64,000 bases of DNA from Streptomyces cellulosae (GCA_014655195.1 BNBH01000004.1:248001-312000), one strand, 5' to 3'. Shown: positions 6,766 to 15,031, counted from the first letter of the stretch. Numbers and translations are program-made. The notes: generated from the letters alone by a model not told the origin.

Positions 6766-8022
6766 ATGGGGCTTGCGGAGAGGCGCAGGGCGCTGGGCTA
6801 CAGTCAGGAAGAGCTCGCGCACGCCCTCGGCGTGGACCGACGAACCGTCGGCCGCTGGGAAGGCCGCACCACCACGCCGCAGCCGCCGCTGAGACCACGG
6901 CTGGCCGAGCTGCTCCACCTCGACCTTGACGAACTCGACGCGTTGGTGGGACAGCCACAAGCAGTCCGACCGGAGTCGGCAGGGCCGCCGCCTCGCGACC
7001 ACCATGGCTCAGGGGACCTCGACGACATGATCCGACGCCAGTTCCTGCGCGCCATCACCGTCACCAGTGCCCTGGTGGCCCTGCCCCCCGATGAGGGCGC
7101 AGCCCTCGCGGAGGGCGCGCTGCGCGGGATGTCCGATGACTTCCTGCGCATGAACGGACACCTGTGGCAGGTCTACCAACTCGCCCGCGCCAAGCGTTCC
7201 GTCTACCCGGTCGTCCGCGACCAGCTCACCGCCCTGAACGAGACCCTCGGCGGACGGCCCGAGGTCGAAGCACAGGCCCTGTGCGGCGCGGCCGGTGACC
7301 TCTTCCAGCTCGCCGGAGAACTGGCCTTCGACGGCAACCGCTACACCGACGCCGCCGCCTCCTACACGCTCGCCGCCTCTGCCAGCCAGGAGGCGAAGTC
7401 CTACGACCTGTGGGCGTGTGCCCTCGTCCGCCACGCCTACGTCGATCTGTACGAACGCCGGTACGCCGACGCGGTCGGCGCGCTGTCGGCCGCAGAGAAG
7501 GTGGCAAGGCGCGGGGACGGTTCCCTGTCCACCCGCTACTGGGTCGCTGCCGTCCAGGCCGAGGCGTACGCCGGCCTCGGCGACCTCTCCGCCTGCGAAC
7601 GCGCCTTGGACGAGGCGGAGAAGGTGACCGGCCTGAGCGGGGCGGCCCACAACGGTGGCTGGCTGCGTTTCGACGGCTCCCGCCTCGCAGAAGAGCGTGG
7701 CGCGCGCTACCTCCAGCTCGGTCGGCTCGACCTCGCCGAGAAGGCACTCAGCAGCGCGCTCAGCCAGGACATCCTCGCTTCCGGCCAGTCCTTCCGCCGA
7801 CGCGGTGCGGTCCTGACCGACCTCGCGGCCGTCGGCGCCCGGCGCCAGGACCCCGACCAAGTAATCGCCTACGGCGGGGAGGCGCTGCGACTCGCCCGCA
7901 CGACCTCCTCGGGTTACGTCGCCCGTAAGCTTCTGGGGTTACGAACCGACCTCGGCCCGCTCACCCGCGACGCTCGTGTGGCGGAGCTGGGCGCCGAGAT
8001 CGACGCACTGTGCACGACGTGA
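6766..8022 (+). CDS. HTH (XRE-like) regulator with C-terminal TPR array
   Basis: 418 aa. Residues 5-60 form a Cro/C1-type helix-turn-helix (GYSQEELAHALGVDRRTVGR, then WEGRTTTPQPPLRPRLAELL). After a linker with a short hydrophobic stretch (FLRAITVTSALVALP), the rest consists of Ala-rich paired helices (AASYTLAASASQEAKSYDLW, RRYADAVGALSAAEKVARR, CERALDEAEKVTG) typical of TPR repeats. Streptomyces has many such regulators, in which the TPR part is thought to sense a peptide or partner. ATG 6766 is preceded by AAAGGGGGCGGC. The 121-aa gene at 8037 follows after 14 nt, so the two probably form one unit. Confidence 0.85.
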   Translation: MGLAERRRALGYSQEELAHALGVDRRTVGRWEGRTTTPQPPLRPRLAELLHLDLDELDALVGQPQAVRPESAGPPPRDHHGSGDLDDMIRRQFLRAITVTSALVALPPDEGAALAEGALRGMSDDFLRMNGHLWQVYQLARAKRSVYPVVRDQLTALNETLGGRPEVEAQALCGAAGDLFQLAGELAFDGNRYTDAAASYTLAASASQEAKSYDLWACALVRHAYVDLYERRYADAVGALSAAEKVARRGDGSLSTRYWVAAVQAEAYAGLGDLSACERALDEAEKVTGLSGAAHNGGWLRFDGSRLAEERGARYLQLGRLDLAEKALSSALSQDILASGQSFRRRGAVLTDLAAVGARRQDPDQVIAYGGEALRLARTTSSGYVARKLLGLRTDLGPLTRDARVAELGAEIDALCTT

Positions 8023-8036
8023 CGAGAGGGGAAGGC

Positions 8037-8402
8037 ATGTCGCAGTCCGAGGGCGCCCGACTGTTCCGCGAGGCTTGGATCACCGGAGTGCGCAAGCACT
8101 TCCCCGGCGAGCCCAAGCCCGGTTACGTCACCCCCTGGGAAGAGACACCCGAGTGGGAGCGCCAGGCCGCCGGCGCCGTCCACGACCAGGTGCGCCAGTT
8201 CCTCGACCTCAGCGACCGCCACGCCTCCCGCCTCACCCGCGAGCAGAAGAGCCGCTTTGTCGCCACCTGCTGGACCGCGCAGATGTACAAGCACTTCGAG
8301 AACCCGAAGCCGGGCTATGTCGCCGACTGGGCTGCCCTGCCCGACTGGCAGAAGGAGACCGACGCGGACATCTTCGAGGCGATCGAGGACGCTCTGAAGT
8401 AG
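8037..8402 (+). CDS. Hypothetical protein, 121 aa, with an internal two-fold repeat
   Basis: ATG 8037 is chosen because AGAGGGGAAGG precedes it. The protein contains two related units of about 45 residues: FREAWITGVRKHFPGEPKPG with YVTPWEETPEWERQAAGAV, and FVATCWTAQMYKHFENPKPG with YVADWAALPDWQKETDADI. The shared core is KHF-x-x-PKPGYV-x-x-W-x-x-x-P-x-W. It is probably a soluble helical repeat protein. It lies 14 nt behind the HTH-TPR regulator and may be its partner, but the function is unknown. Confidence 0.75.
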   Translation: MSQSEGARLFREAWITGVRKHFPGEPKPGYVTPWEETPEWERQAAGAVHDQVRQFLDLSDRHASRLTREQKSRFVATCWTAQMYKHFENPKPGYVADWAALPDWQKETDADIFEAIEDALK

Positions 8403-8505
8403 TCGCACGGGACTGCCATTCAAGTCGGCCTGCGCAACCGCCGGGCTTCCTACGGCGTCGATCGGCCCTCCCTTCGCGGCTCGTTTCCGACCGCCGCGTC
8501 ACGGT

Positions 8506-8877
8506 TCAGCTCCTGTGGGACCGGCGCGGCGAGGGGGCCGGACAGCGGGCGGATCCTGCTGAGCATGCGCGCGGCTCCGAACTGTTCTGCGGGGTTTCTG
8601 GTTGTCCCTTTTCGGGACGGGCGTCATGTCCCGACTCGGGACAAACCTCTTGTCCCGACTCGGGACGGGCTTCCTCCCCCACGACCGCCGAGGCTTTGAC
8701 TGTCACCATCGTGGCCAGCCCGTCAGCCGCTGCAACACCGTCGTAGCCGTAAACAGTGTGCTCGCCGTCCTGACGGTCGGCGACGACGCCTTCATCGAGC
8801 AGCATCCCGGGGATCCCGCCACCTGCTGGCCTCGCCGTCCTCGTCACGGTCCTGGCCGCGTCCGTGGTCCTGAGCAT
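8506..8877 (-). CDS. Possible small gene (123 aa) with an 8-residue repeat; doubtful
   Basis: This frame reads GMLLDEGVVADRQDGEHTVY, then GYDGVAAADGLATM, then repeats of the form RPESGQ, CPESGH, RPEKGQ. The middle looks like a real protein core, but the ends are Arg/Ser-rich and GC3 is uneven. The repeat part is the same DNA as three 15-bp palindromes spaced by 24 nt, so either the DNA sites or the peptide repeat could be the selected feature. It might also be a remnant of a larger gene. Confidence 0.3.
   Translation of the reverse strand: MLRTTDAARTVTRTARPAGGGIPGMLLDEGVVADRQDGEHTVYGYDGVAAADGLATMVTVKASAVVGEEARPESGQEVCPESGHDARPEKGQPETPQNSSEPRACSAGSARCPAPSPRRSHRS
8604..8666. repeat. Three palindromes of GTCCC-N5-GGGAC at exact 24-bp spacing
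   Basis: GTCCCTTTTCGGGAC at 8604-8618, GTCCCGACTCGGGAC at 8628-8642 and again at 8652-8666. The start-to-start distance is 24 bp in both cases. An array of palindromes in phase looks like multiple binding sites for a dimeric regulator, or iteron-like sites, in an interval with no certain gene. Otherwise nothing is clear in 8403-9140. Confidence 0.6.
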
Positions 8878-9140
8878 CCGACGCCCGTGCCCGGGCGGAG
8901 CTGCGCTCCTCGCGGACCGGGGCGAGGACGGCGCTGAGTACGGCTCGCCGGAGACGAGCCGACCAACCGCCCGGGAGACACTGCGTCTGGACAGACAGCG
9001 GGATGACGACTGCCCCTGGTCCGGACATACCTGGCTGGCCCGTGGGCCGTGCCCGCGCGGTGTGCGCCGACTGCCCCGGTGCCGTGCGAGCAGGGCCGCG
9101 TCGGAGCACCATCGACGGGAAGGCAGCCACTGGAGGGTCC

Positions 9141-10868
9141 GTGCGCGATGCGGTGGGTGATGACGTGGGGCCGTGGCCGGCGGACGAACCGGGTTTCTGG
9201 CGGCAGGTCGTCGAGCGGCTGGGCACGGCGGTGCTGGTGCTGGACACAGCCGGACGGGTGATCGCCGCGAACCCGGCGGCCGAGCGGCTGCTGGGCCGCA
9301 CCGCCGCCGCGATGCGGGGCGCCGACGCACACGATCTGCTGCACCGGGACGCGGACGGCAACAAGGTGCCGCGAGACCGGTGCCCACTGCTCCACGCGCT
9401 GGCCGAGGGGCAGGGGGCGCGAGGGGAGGGCGGCACGTATCTGCGCGGTGACGGTCGTCTGCTGGCTGTCTCCTGGTCCGCGTCCCCCTTGACGGAGGAC
9501 GGCTCCGTGCAAGGCATGGCATTGCTGTTCACGGACGCCACGGGGGACCGCCGCGTCCATCGGGAGCGAACGGCGCGCACGCGCGCCTTGGAGGACCTCA
9601 ACGAGCGGCTGTCCCTGGTCGCGGAGATCACGGACGTCCTGGGGCAGACTCTGGAGACCGACGAGGCGCTGGCCCGCCTGGTGCGGCTGCTCGTGCCCCG
9701 TCTGGCCGACTGGGCCGCGGTGGACCTGCGGACCGGTTCCGGCGAGGTCCACCGGGTGACGGTGACCGGTCCGGAGGGACGGGACGCCGGATTCCAGGGC
9801 CGGAGCGTACTCGGCGCGGAGGGAGCCGGTGAGGGGGAGGACTCGCCGCTGGGCCGTGCGCTGACCGGGGGCGAATCCGTGCTCCAGGACCGGGTGGCTG
9901 CCGTCACCCCGGCCGCCGCACATCCGCCTCTGGTGGCTCTCCACAGTGGCTTCCTGGCCGCGGTGGGTGCGCGCTCCGCCATCACGGTGCCGCTCGGCGC
10001 CCGGGACCGGATCACCGGGGCGCTGACGGTGGTGCGCACCGACCCGGCGCATCCCTTCGACGAGGACGACCTGGCGGCAGTGAGTGACGTCGGCCGCCGG
10101 GTCGGCGTGGTCATCGACAACACCCGCCGCTACGGCCGTCAGCGCGCCGTCGCCGAGGCGATGCAGCGCAACCTGCTCGCCCCGCTGCCGCAGCACGGCC
10201 ATCTCCGGCTGGCCGCCCGCTACCAGCCCGCACCTGCGGGCTCGCAGGTCGGTGGGGACTGGTACGACGCCTTCATCCTGAAGGACGGCGCGCTCGCCCT
10301 GGTCATCGGTGACGTCGTGGGCCACGACCTGACCGCGGCGGCCGGTATGGCCCAACTGCACGGCATTCTGCGTTCGCTGGCCTGGGACCACACGGGACCG
10401 CCCGGCGCCGTCGTCGACCGCCTCGACGCCGCCATGCCGGTCATCACCTCCGTCCCGCTGGCCACCCTGATCCTCGCCCGCGTCGAGGGCGACCCGGACA
10501 CGGGACCGTGGACGCTCCGCTGGACCAGCGCGGGGCACCCGCCCCCGCTGCTCCTCTCCCCGGACGGCACCGCATGCTTTCTTGAAGCCGGCCAGGGGCT
10601 GCTCCTCGGCACCGGATCCGTCGGCGACGCGGACCGACCGGACGCCACGCATCCCCTGAAGCCCGGCTCCACCCTGCTGCTGTACACGGACGGGCTCGTC
10701 GAGACACCGGGCAGCGACCTCGACACGGGCCTGGACCGGCTGCTCCGGCACGCCCTCACTCTCGTCCACGAACCGCTGGACAGGCTGTGCGGAAAGGTCC
10801 TCGCCCACCTGCCGCCCGGCAGCACCGACGACGTGGCTCTGCTCGCCCTGCGTGTACCGCCGCCATGA
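9141..10868 (+). CDS. PAS-GAF-SpoIIE (RsbU/PP2C-type) protein phosphatase
   Basis: 575 aa from GTG 9141, chosen for the GGAGG at 9132-9136; an in-frame ATG at 9003 is possible but opens with a poorly coding stretch. Residues about 20-120 form a PAS domain (VLVLDTAGRVIAANPAAERL), about 150-330 a GAF domain, and about 350-570 a PP2C phosphatase. The metal-binding motifs are intact: GGDWYDAF, VIGDVVGHD, LYTDGLVE and the final DDVALLAL. Such proteins dephosphorylate anti-anti-sigma factors and so activate stress sigma factors. No anti-sigma or antagonist gene is adjacent. The DUF5994/desaturase genes downstream may be under the same response. Confidence 0.88.
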   Translation: MRDAVGDDVGPWPADEPGFWRQVVERLGTAVLVLDTAGRVIAANPAAERLLGRTAAAMRGADAHDLLHRDADGNKVPRDRCPLLHALAEGQGARGEGGTYLRGDGRLLAVSWSASPLTEDGSVQGMALLFTDATGDRRVHRERTARTRALEDLNERLSLVAEITDVLGQTLETDEALARLVRLLVPRLADWAAVDLRTGSGEVHRVTVTGPEGRDAGFQGRSVLGAEGAGEGEDSPLGRALTGGESVLQDRVAAVTPAAAHPPLVALHSGFLAAVGARSAITVPLGARDRITGALTVVRTDPAHPFDEDDLAAVSDVGRRVGVVIDNTRRYGRQRAVAEAMQRNLLAPLPQHGHLRLAARYQPAPAGSQVGGDWYDAFILKDGALALVIGDVVGHDLTAAAGMAQLHGILRSLAWDHTGPPGAVVDRLDAAMPVITSVPLATLILARVEGDPDTGPWTLRWTSAGHPPPLLLSPDGTACFLEAGQGLLLGTGSVGDADRPDATHPLKPGSTLLLYTDGLVETPGSDLDTGLDRLLRHALTLVHEPLDRLCGKVLAHLPPGSTDDVALLALRVPPP

Positions 10869-11260
10869 GACGTGGTGGCCGTCGGACCGGGCCGGTGCCG
10901 CGGAGGCGCCCACCATCTGCCACGCCACTGATGACCTGCTGTCACGCCGCCTTTACGCGCCGAGGAGTAGTCTGAGGAGACCGAGGGCATCAGGCACGCC
11001 GGTGGCGGACCGGCTCCACCCTGGTATCCACCGGCGTTCGTCACGCGGAAGGGTCTCCCCCTTCACCCCGCATACGCCCGCCGACTCCCTTCCCGCGAAC
11101 TCGCGGCGGTCGTCGGCGTTTTTTCCGGCAAGAGCGGCCAGGCACGACCTCCAGCACCCGGATCCACCGGCCACGTCCGGCGCTGCCCGACAGCCCGCGG
11201 ACCGTCGGCCGCCGTGCCCTGCCGAACCGGCCGGCAACCACCTCGTCAGAAAGAACCCAC
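10869..11260 (+). promoter_or_regulatory. 392-bp leader region of the first DUF5994 gene, with shared promoter-like motif
   Basis: No convincing gene. At 10959-10980 it carries GCCGAGGAGTAGTCTGAGGA, with the -10-like hexamer TAGTCT at 10968-10973. Closely similar sequences precede the other DUF5994 genes in this window (13918-13941, 14005-14025, and more weakly 15076-15099). If this is the promoter, the gene at 11261 has a transcript leader of about 280 nt. Confidence 0.45.
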
Positions 11261-11782
11261 GTGATCACCACAGTCCCCACCGCACCGTCCACCCCGCCTC
11301 CGCCCCCGCCCCTGCCCCTCGTCCGCCTGCGTCTCGCGCCACACGGCGCGCTGCCGCGCCGGATCGACGGGGTGTGGTGGCCGTACTCCCGCGATCTTCT
11401 GACACAGCTCCCGAAGATGCTCGCCGCGCTGCCGAGAGCGTGGGGCGACATCACCGGCGTCACCGTGGACGCCGCGGCCTGGTCGGCGGCACCGGGGCGC
11501 ATGTTCGTCGCCAACCAGGTCGTCCGCCTGCACAAGGCCCCCGCCTCTCCGCACGCTCCGGACCGGGTCGTGCTGCTCTCCCCCGGGCTCGGCCGTTGGG
11601 ATCTGCAGGTGATCCCGCCGGACGCGACGGAGGAAGCAGCCGCTCTCCTCACGGCCGCCGCCCTGGACGACCGGCGGCCCGGCGCCGACGGAGAAGCCCG
11701 GCCCCCGACCCCGACGGCGGCGGCAGGTCCCCACGGCCGTGTGGGGCCCACCGGGCGGGGCACCCGGGCCCCTCGGTGGTAG
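11261..11782 (+). CDS. DUF5994 family protein (copy 1 of 4)
   Basis: 173 aa from GTG 11261. The family block is clear: RIDGVWWPYSRDLLTQLPKM, then WGDITGVTVDAAAW, a short strand around VANQVVRLH, and the core LLSPGLGRWDLQVIPPDATE. The C-terminus after residue 140 is disordered and Pro/Gly/Arg-rich. DUF5994 proteins are small cytosolic actinobacterial proteins of unknown role. Four are present within 3.8 kb here, in a block that also holds a desaturase. Confidence 0.82.
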   Translation: MITTVPTAPSTPPPPPPLPLVRLRLAPHGALPRRIDGVWWPYSRDLLTQLPKMLAALPRAWGDITGVTVDAAAWSAAPGRMFVANQVVRLHKAPASPHAPDRVVLLSPGLGRWDLQVIPPDATEEAAALLTAAALDDRRPGADGEARPPTPTAAAGPHGRVGPTGRGTRAPRW

Positions 11783-11882
11783 GAGCCGCCGCGGGCACGT
11801 CCATGTACGCACCCGCTCCCCGCGCCCAACTCGCCCTGGGGCCGCCCCGAGTCATCCGCCCGCTTCTGAGAGAGACGTCCTC

Positions 11883-12923
11883 ATGACCATGGCCACCACC
11901 ACCGCCACGCGCTCCGACACTCCCGGCAGCGACTTCGCCCGGCTGTCGAAGAAGATCGCGGACGCCGGACTGCTGGGGCGCCGCCCCGGCTACTACACGT
12001 TACGCATCACCGCCGTGACCGGGCTCTACGCCGCCGGATGGGCCGCGTTCATCCTCGTCGGCGCCTCCTGCTGGACACTGGCGATCGCCGCGTTCCTGGC
12101 CGTGATGTACGGGCAAGTCGCCCTGGTCGCCCATGACATGGCCCACCGGCAGGTGTTCCGCCGCCGCCGGGCCAGCGAGTTGTCCGGACGGATCGCCGGC
12201 GCGTCGATCGGCATGAGCTACGGCTGGTGGCAGGACAAGCACACCCGTCACCACGCCAACCCCAACACCGAGAACCTCGACCCCGACATCGGACCCGACC
12301 TGCTCGTCTGGTCCCCGGACCAGGCCCGCGCCGCCACCGGACTGCCCCGCCTGCTCGGCCGCTGGCAGGCGTTCCTCTTCTTTCCCCTGCTCACGCTGGA
12401 GGGCTTCAACCTGCACGTGGCGAGCTGCAGGGCCATGGCCAACCGCCGCCTCAAACGCCGGGCGGTCGACGGCGCTCTGCTCCTGGGGCACTGCGCCGTC
12501 TACCTGGCCGCCCTGTTCTGGGTCCTGCCGCCCGGGATGGCGATCGCCTTCCTCGCCGTCCACCAGTGCCTGTTCGGCGTCTACCTCGGTTCGGCCTTCG
12601 CACCCAACCACAAGGGGATGCCGATCCTGACGGCCGACGACCGCCCCGACTTCCTCCGCCGCCAGGTGCTGACCTCACGCAACGTCAACGGCGGCCGGTT
12701 CACCGACCTGGCGCTCGGCGGCCTGAACCACCAGATCGAGCACCACCTGTTCCCGAGCATGCCCAGCCCCAACCTGCGCAAGGCCCGCGCCATCGTCCGG
12801 CGGTACTGCCGGGACCTGGGCGTCGACTACGCGGAAACGGGCCTGGTCGCCTCCTACCGGTTGGCACTCACCAGCCTCCACGACGCCGGCGCCCCGCTCC
12901 GACGGACCCGCGTCCCCACCTAG
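11883..12923 (+). CDS. Membrane fatty-acid desaturase (acyl-lipid/acyl-CoA type)
   Basis: 346 aa from ATG 11883. The three histidine boxes of diiron membrane desaturases are present: HDMAH (about residue 86), HTRHH (about 120) and HQIEHH (about 284, in GGLNHQIEHHLFPSMP). The H-x-x-HH third box with Q is typical of front-end and omega-type desaturases. Hydrophobic pairs lie around LYAAGWAAFILVGASCW and GALLLGHCAVYLAALFWVLP. It introduces a double bond into membrane acyl chains using O2 and an electron donor, and may adjust membrane fluidity under stress. No ferredoxin or reductase gene is next to it. The last 22 bp, including the stop codon, are tandemly duplicated. Confidence 0.88.
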   Translation: MTMATTTATRSDTPGSDFARLSKKIADAGLLGRRPGYYTLRITAVTGLYAAGWAAFILVGASCWTLAIAAFLAVMYGQVALVAHDMAHRQVFRRRRASELSGRIAGASIGMSYGWWQDKHTRHHANPNTENLDPDIGPDLLVWSPDQARAATGLPRLLGRWQAFLFFPLLTLEGFNLHVASCRAMANRRLKRRAVDGALLLGHCAVYLAALFWVLPPGMAIAFLAVHQCLFGVYLGSAFAPNHKGMPILTADDRPDFLRRQVLTSRNVNGGRFTDLALGGLNHQIEHHLFPSMPSPNLRKARAIVRRYCRDLGVDYAETGLVASYRLALTSLHDAGAPLRRTRVPT

Positions 12924-12945
12924 ACGGACCCGCGTCCCCACCTAG
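12902..12945 (+). repeat. 22-bp tandem duplication across the desaturase stop codon
   Basis: The 22 bases ending in the TAG stop (12902-12923) are repeated exactly at 12924-12945. Reading through the first TAG would give the same seven codons and a second TAG. It looks like a recent slippage duplication. Confidence 0.85.
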
Positions 12946-13223
12946 CGGGGCGAGACGCCGCCGTGGGTACGGCGGCGTCCAGGACGCAGCCGTCCGCGTC
13001 CGCCGTACCAGGAGCCCCGGCGCTCGCCGCCGTCGTTGGCAACCGGGGACCGTCGGCGTACCGCCGGCCCTTCGTCGGTCTTCCGGTCTGGTGCGACGAC
13101 ACCGCTGCGGCCGTAGTGGAAGGCGGCGCTTCTGTCCCCGTGCTGAGAGTTCAGCCGGTGGATGAGGAACGCGCCTGCCGCGATCACCGCCAGCAGCACG
13201 AACACCGTCACCAGGATGTCCAT
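12942..13223 (-). CDS. Small single-span membrane protein, 93 aa
   Basis: The N-terminus is one membrane helix (MDILVTVFVLLAVIAAGAFL) followed by IHRLNSQHGDRSAAFHYGRS and a basic, disordered tail. ATG 13223 is preceded by GAAAGGGTGTGAGGGCC. It lies 5 nt downstream of the DUF5994 gene at 13229-13819 on the same strand, so it is probably co-transcribed with it. Function unknown. Confidence 0.6.
   Translation of the reverse strand: MDILVTVFVLLAVIAAGAFLIHRLNSQHGDRSAAFHYGRSGVVAPDRKTDEGPAVRRRSPVANDGGERRGSWYGGRGRLRPGRRRTHGGVSPR
12954..12979. terminator. Hairpin between convergent desaturase and small membrane gene
   Basis: GACGCCGCCGT at 12954-12964 pairs with ACGGCGGCGTC at 12969-12979 around a GGGT loop. 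It follows the desaturase stop by about 30 nt and overlaps the 3' end of the opposing gene. There is no T run, as is common in Streptomyces. Confidence 0.5.
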
Positions 13224-13228
13224 GGCCC

Positions 13229-13819
13229 TCACACCCTTTCCGGCCGGTCCTCCGGTGTGGCGACGGCGACTCGAAGCCATGGAGAAGTGACGGAAGCACC
13301 GGCTCCATGTCCTCCTTCGGACTCCCACACCGCTTCCCTGGTGCGGTCGGCCTCGGCGGTCACCGTCAGACGCGCGGCATCCGCCAGCAGGCTGCTCGCG
13401 GTCGCTATCCGGCGCGGGTCGCTCGCAGCGGCCATCAGCCAGGCGGCCGCGGCCGGAGGCGTCTGCGGGGGAACGACCAGCAGGTTCCAGCGGCCCACGT
13501 GGTAGGAGAGCAGCAGCAACTCGTGCTCGTCCTGCTCGAAGCGGAACCAGCCCACCTTCACCACGTGCCCGGCGACAGGCACCTTGCGCGGGACGACCGG
13601 CCACTGGGCGGGGTTCACCGTGACCCGGGTGACCCGCCCCCACAGCGGATCGAGAACGGACGCCAGGGCAGGCAGTTCGGCGGCGAGATCACGCGAGCGT
13701 GGCCACCAGGCGCCGTCCAGCAGAAGCGGTGCCGAACCGGCGGGAGCGAGCGAGAGGCGTACGGGGGACATGGGACGCCGGTCTTCGGACGTCGTCGGAG
13801 GGGAGACGGTCGCAGTCAT
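13229..13819 (-). CDS. DUF5994 family protein (copy 2 of 4)
   Basis: 196 aa. Family landmarks are LLDGAWWPRSRDLAAELPAL, DPLWGRVTRVTVNPAQWPVV, a strand pair around VKVGWFRFEQDEHELLLLSY, and HVGRWNLLVVPPQTPP. It is the longest copy and adds a C-terminal helix with conserved-looking Ala/Glu residues. It has a putative promoter with -10 TAGGCT about 105 nt upstream that resembles those of the sibling genes. Confidence 0.85.
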   Translation of the reverse strand: MTATVSPPTTSEDRRPMSPVRLSLAPAGSAPLLLDGAWWPRSRDLAAELPALASVLDPLWGRVTRVTVNPAQWPVVPRKVPVAGHVVKVGWFRFEQDEHELLLLSYHVGRWNLLVVPPQTPPAAAAWLMAAASDPRRIATASSLLADAARLTVTAEADRTREAVWESEGGHGAGASVTSPWLRVAVATPEDRPERV

Positions 13820-13917
13820 GACGCGAACCCTGCCCCGGGCGGGCCTGAGCCGACCCGGCGTATTCGATCACCGAAAACGGCACAGACGCGAAATGTCCGT
13901 GCGCGGAGTGTTCCCGG

Positions 13918-13941
13918 TACCTCCAGCCTACTCTTCGCGGC
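13918..13941 (-). promoter_or_regulatory. Shared promoter-like motif upstream of DUF5994 copy 2
   Basis: On the minus strand the sequence reads CGCGAAGAGTAGGCTGGAGG, with TAGGCT at 13930-13925. Compare GCCGAGGAGTAGTCTGAGGA upstream of copy 1 and GTCGAGGAGTAGCCTGAGGA upstream of copy 3. The common core is GAGTAGnCTgrGG. Confidence 0.5.
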
Positions 13942-14004
13942 GCCCGAGCAGGCCGTACGCCGGGAGCAGCCCACCCGATGAGGCCGAAGCCTCTCGTCGG
14001 GGCT

Positions 14005-14025
14005 CGTCGAGGAGTAGCCTGAGGA
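14005..14025 (+). promoter_or_regulatory. Shared promoter-like motif upstream of DUF5994 copy 3
   Basis: CGTCGAGGAGTAGCCTGAGGA, with TAGCCT at 14015-14020, lies 109 nt before the gene. Similarity to the element at 10959 continues further downstream (CGAGGGC). It faces the motif of copy 2, about 80 bp away, so the two promoters are divergent. Confidence 0.5.
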
Positions 14026-14128
14026 CTTCGAGGGCTTTCGTGCACCGGCGCCGCCGGTCCCGTCCTCGGTCACCCAACCACCGGGCGCTCCGTCAGCCAG
14101 CGCAGGCCCGCAGTCAGGCTTCTTCCTC

Positions 14129-14530
14129 ATGATCATGAACTCCACTCAGCTGCGTCCGCACGCGGCACCGTTCCGCTCACGTGCCGCGCGCCTCGTCCTC
14201 GGATCCGCCAGCCGTTTCGGCCGTCCGGACGGCGCTTGGTGGCCACGGACCCGCGACCTGGCACGAGAACTCGGCGAACTGGCCGACGTGATCGATCCGC
14301 TGTGGGGCCGGCTCACCCACGTGGCCGTCAATCCCCGCCACTGGCAGCCTCTCCCGCACGGCCTGGTCGTCGTCAACGGCTACGAGGTGGCGGTCGACCG
14401 ATTCACCGAGGTGCTCAACCCGCACAGGATCCTGCTGCAGTCCTACACCGCGGGCCGCTGGGATCTCCTCGTGGTGCCGCCCCCGACGAGCGCGTCGTCA
14501 GCAGCCCGGCTCATGGCGGCCGTGGCGTAG
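14129..14530 (+). CDS. DUF5994 family protein (copy 3 of 4, short)
   Basis: 133 aa from ATG 14129 (ATG 14135 is an equally good start). Landmarks are RPDGAWWPRTRDLARELGEL, DPLWGRLTHVAVNPRHWQPL, RILLQSYTAGRWDLLVVPPP. It stops soon after the core domain, so it lacks the tails of copies 1, 2 and 4. Its 3' end overlaps the 3' end of copy 4 on the other strand by 33 bp. Confidence 0.83.
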   Translation: MIMNSTQLRPHAAPFRSRAARLVLGSASRFGRPDGAWWPRTRDLARELGELADVIDPLWGRLTHVAVNPRHWQPLPHGLVVVNGYEVAVDRFTEVLNPHRILLQSYTAGRWDLLVVPPPTSASSAARLMAAVA

Positions 14531-15031
14531 CGCAGCGGCGCGTGCATGCCCCGGACCCACACGCTCCGTGCCGGTGTCGATGAGGATCTGTTCCGCCGAC
14601 GTCTGACTGCCGGCGCGCACGGCCGCGGCCATGGCCGCGCGGGCCGCGTCGGCCGCGGTGTGCGGCGGAACCACCAGCAGCGAAAAGAGATCATTGCTGC
14701 CCCGGGTGATGAGAACGGTGTCGTCTCCGACCGGGAAGGAGTCGATGCGGACGACACGACCGTCGATCGTCAGCCGCGTCGGCAGCTCGTCCCAGGCGTC
14801 GGTGTCCAGACCGACACGTGTGATCGGCCCGAGGTACTCGGACAGCGCGGAGACGAGGCCGGGCAGTTCACCGGCGATGTCGCGGGAGCGGGGCCACCAC
14901 GCCCCGTCGAGCGCACCCTTCCGGTCATGCGTCGTCTCAAGCCGCACCACCGCGGTTCCAGGTCGCGAAACCGCCTGATGCACAGCGTCGGGCAGGAGCC
15001 TGCTCACCCGCGGGGGGTCGGGGTCGGACAT
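14498..15031 (-). CDS. DUF5994 family protein (copy 4 of 4)
   Basis: 177 aa from ATG 15031. Landmarks are ALDGAWWPRSRDIAGELPGL, YLGPITRVGLDTDAWDELPT, DTVLITRGSNDLFSLLVVPP. The GRW of the core is replaced by NDLF here, so this copy is the most diverged. It converges on copy 3 with a 33-bp 3' overlap. Confidence 0.83.
   Translation of the reverse strand: MSDPDPPRVSRLLPDAVHQAVSRPGTAVVRLETTHDRKGALDGAWWPRSRDIAGELPGLVSALSEYLGPITRVGLDTDAWDELPTRLTIDGRVVRIDSFPVGDDTVLITRGSNDLFSLLVVPPHTAADAARAAMAAAVRAGSQTSAEQILIDTGTERVGPGHARAAALRHGRHEPGC

Noticed and set aside
8844..10928. 694-aa minus-strand ORF
   Set aside because: It is the shadow of the SpoIIE phosphatase gene at 9141-10868. No family motif is seen.
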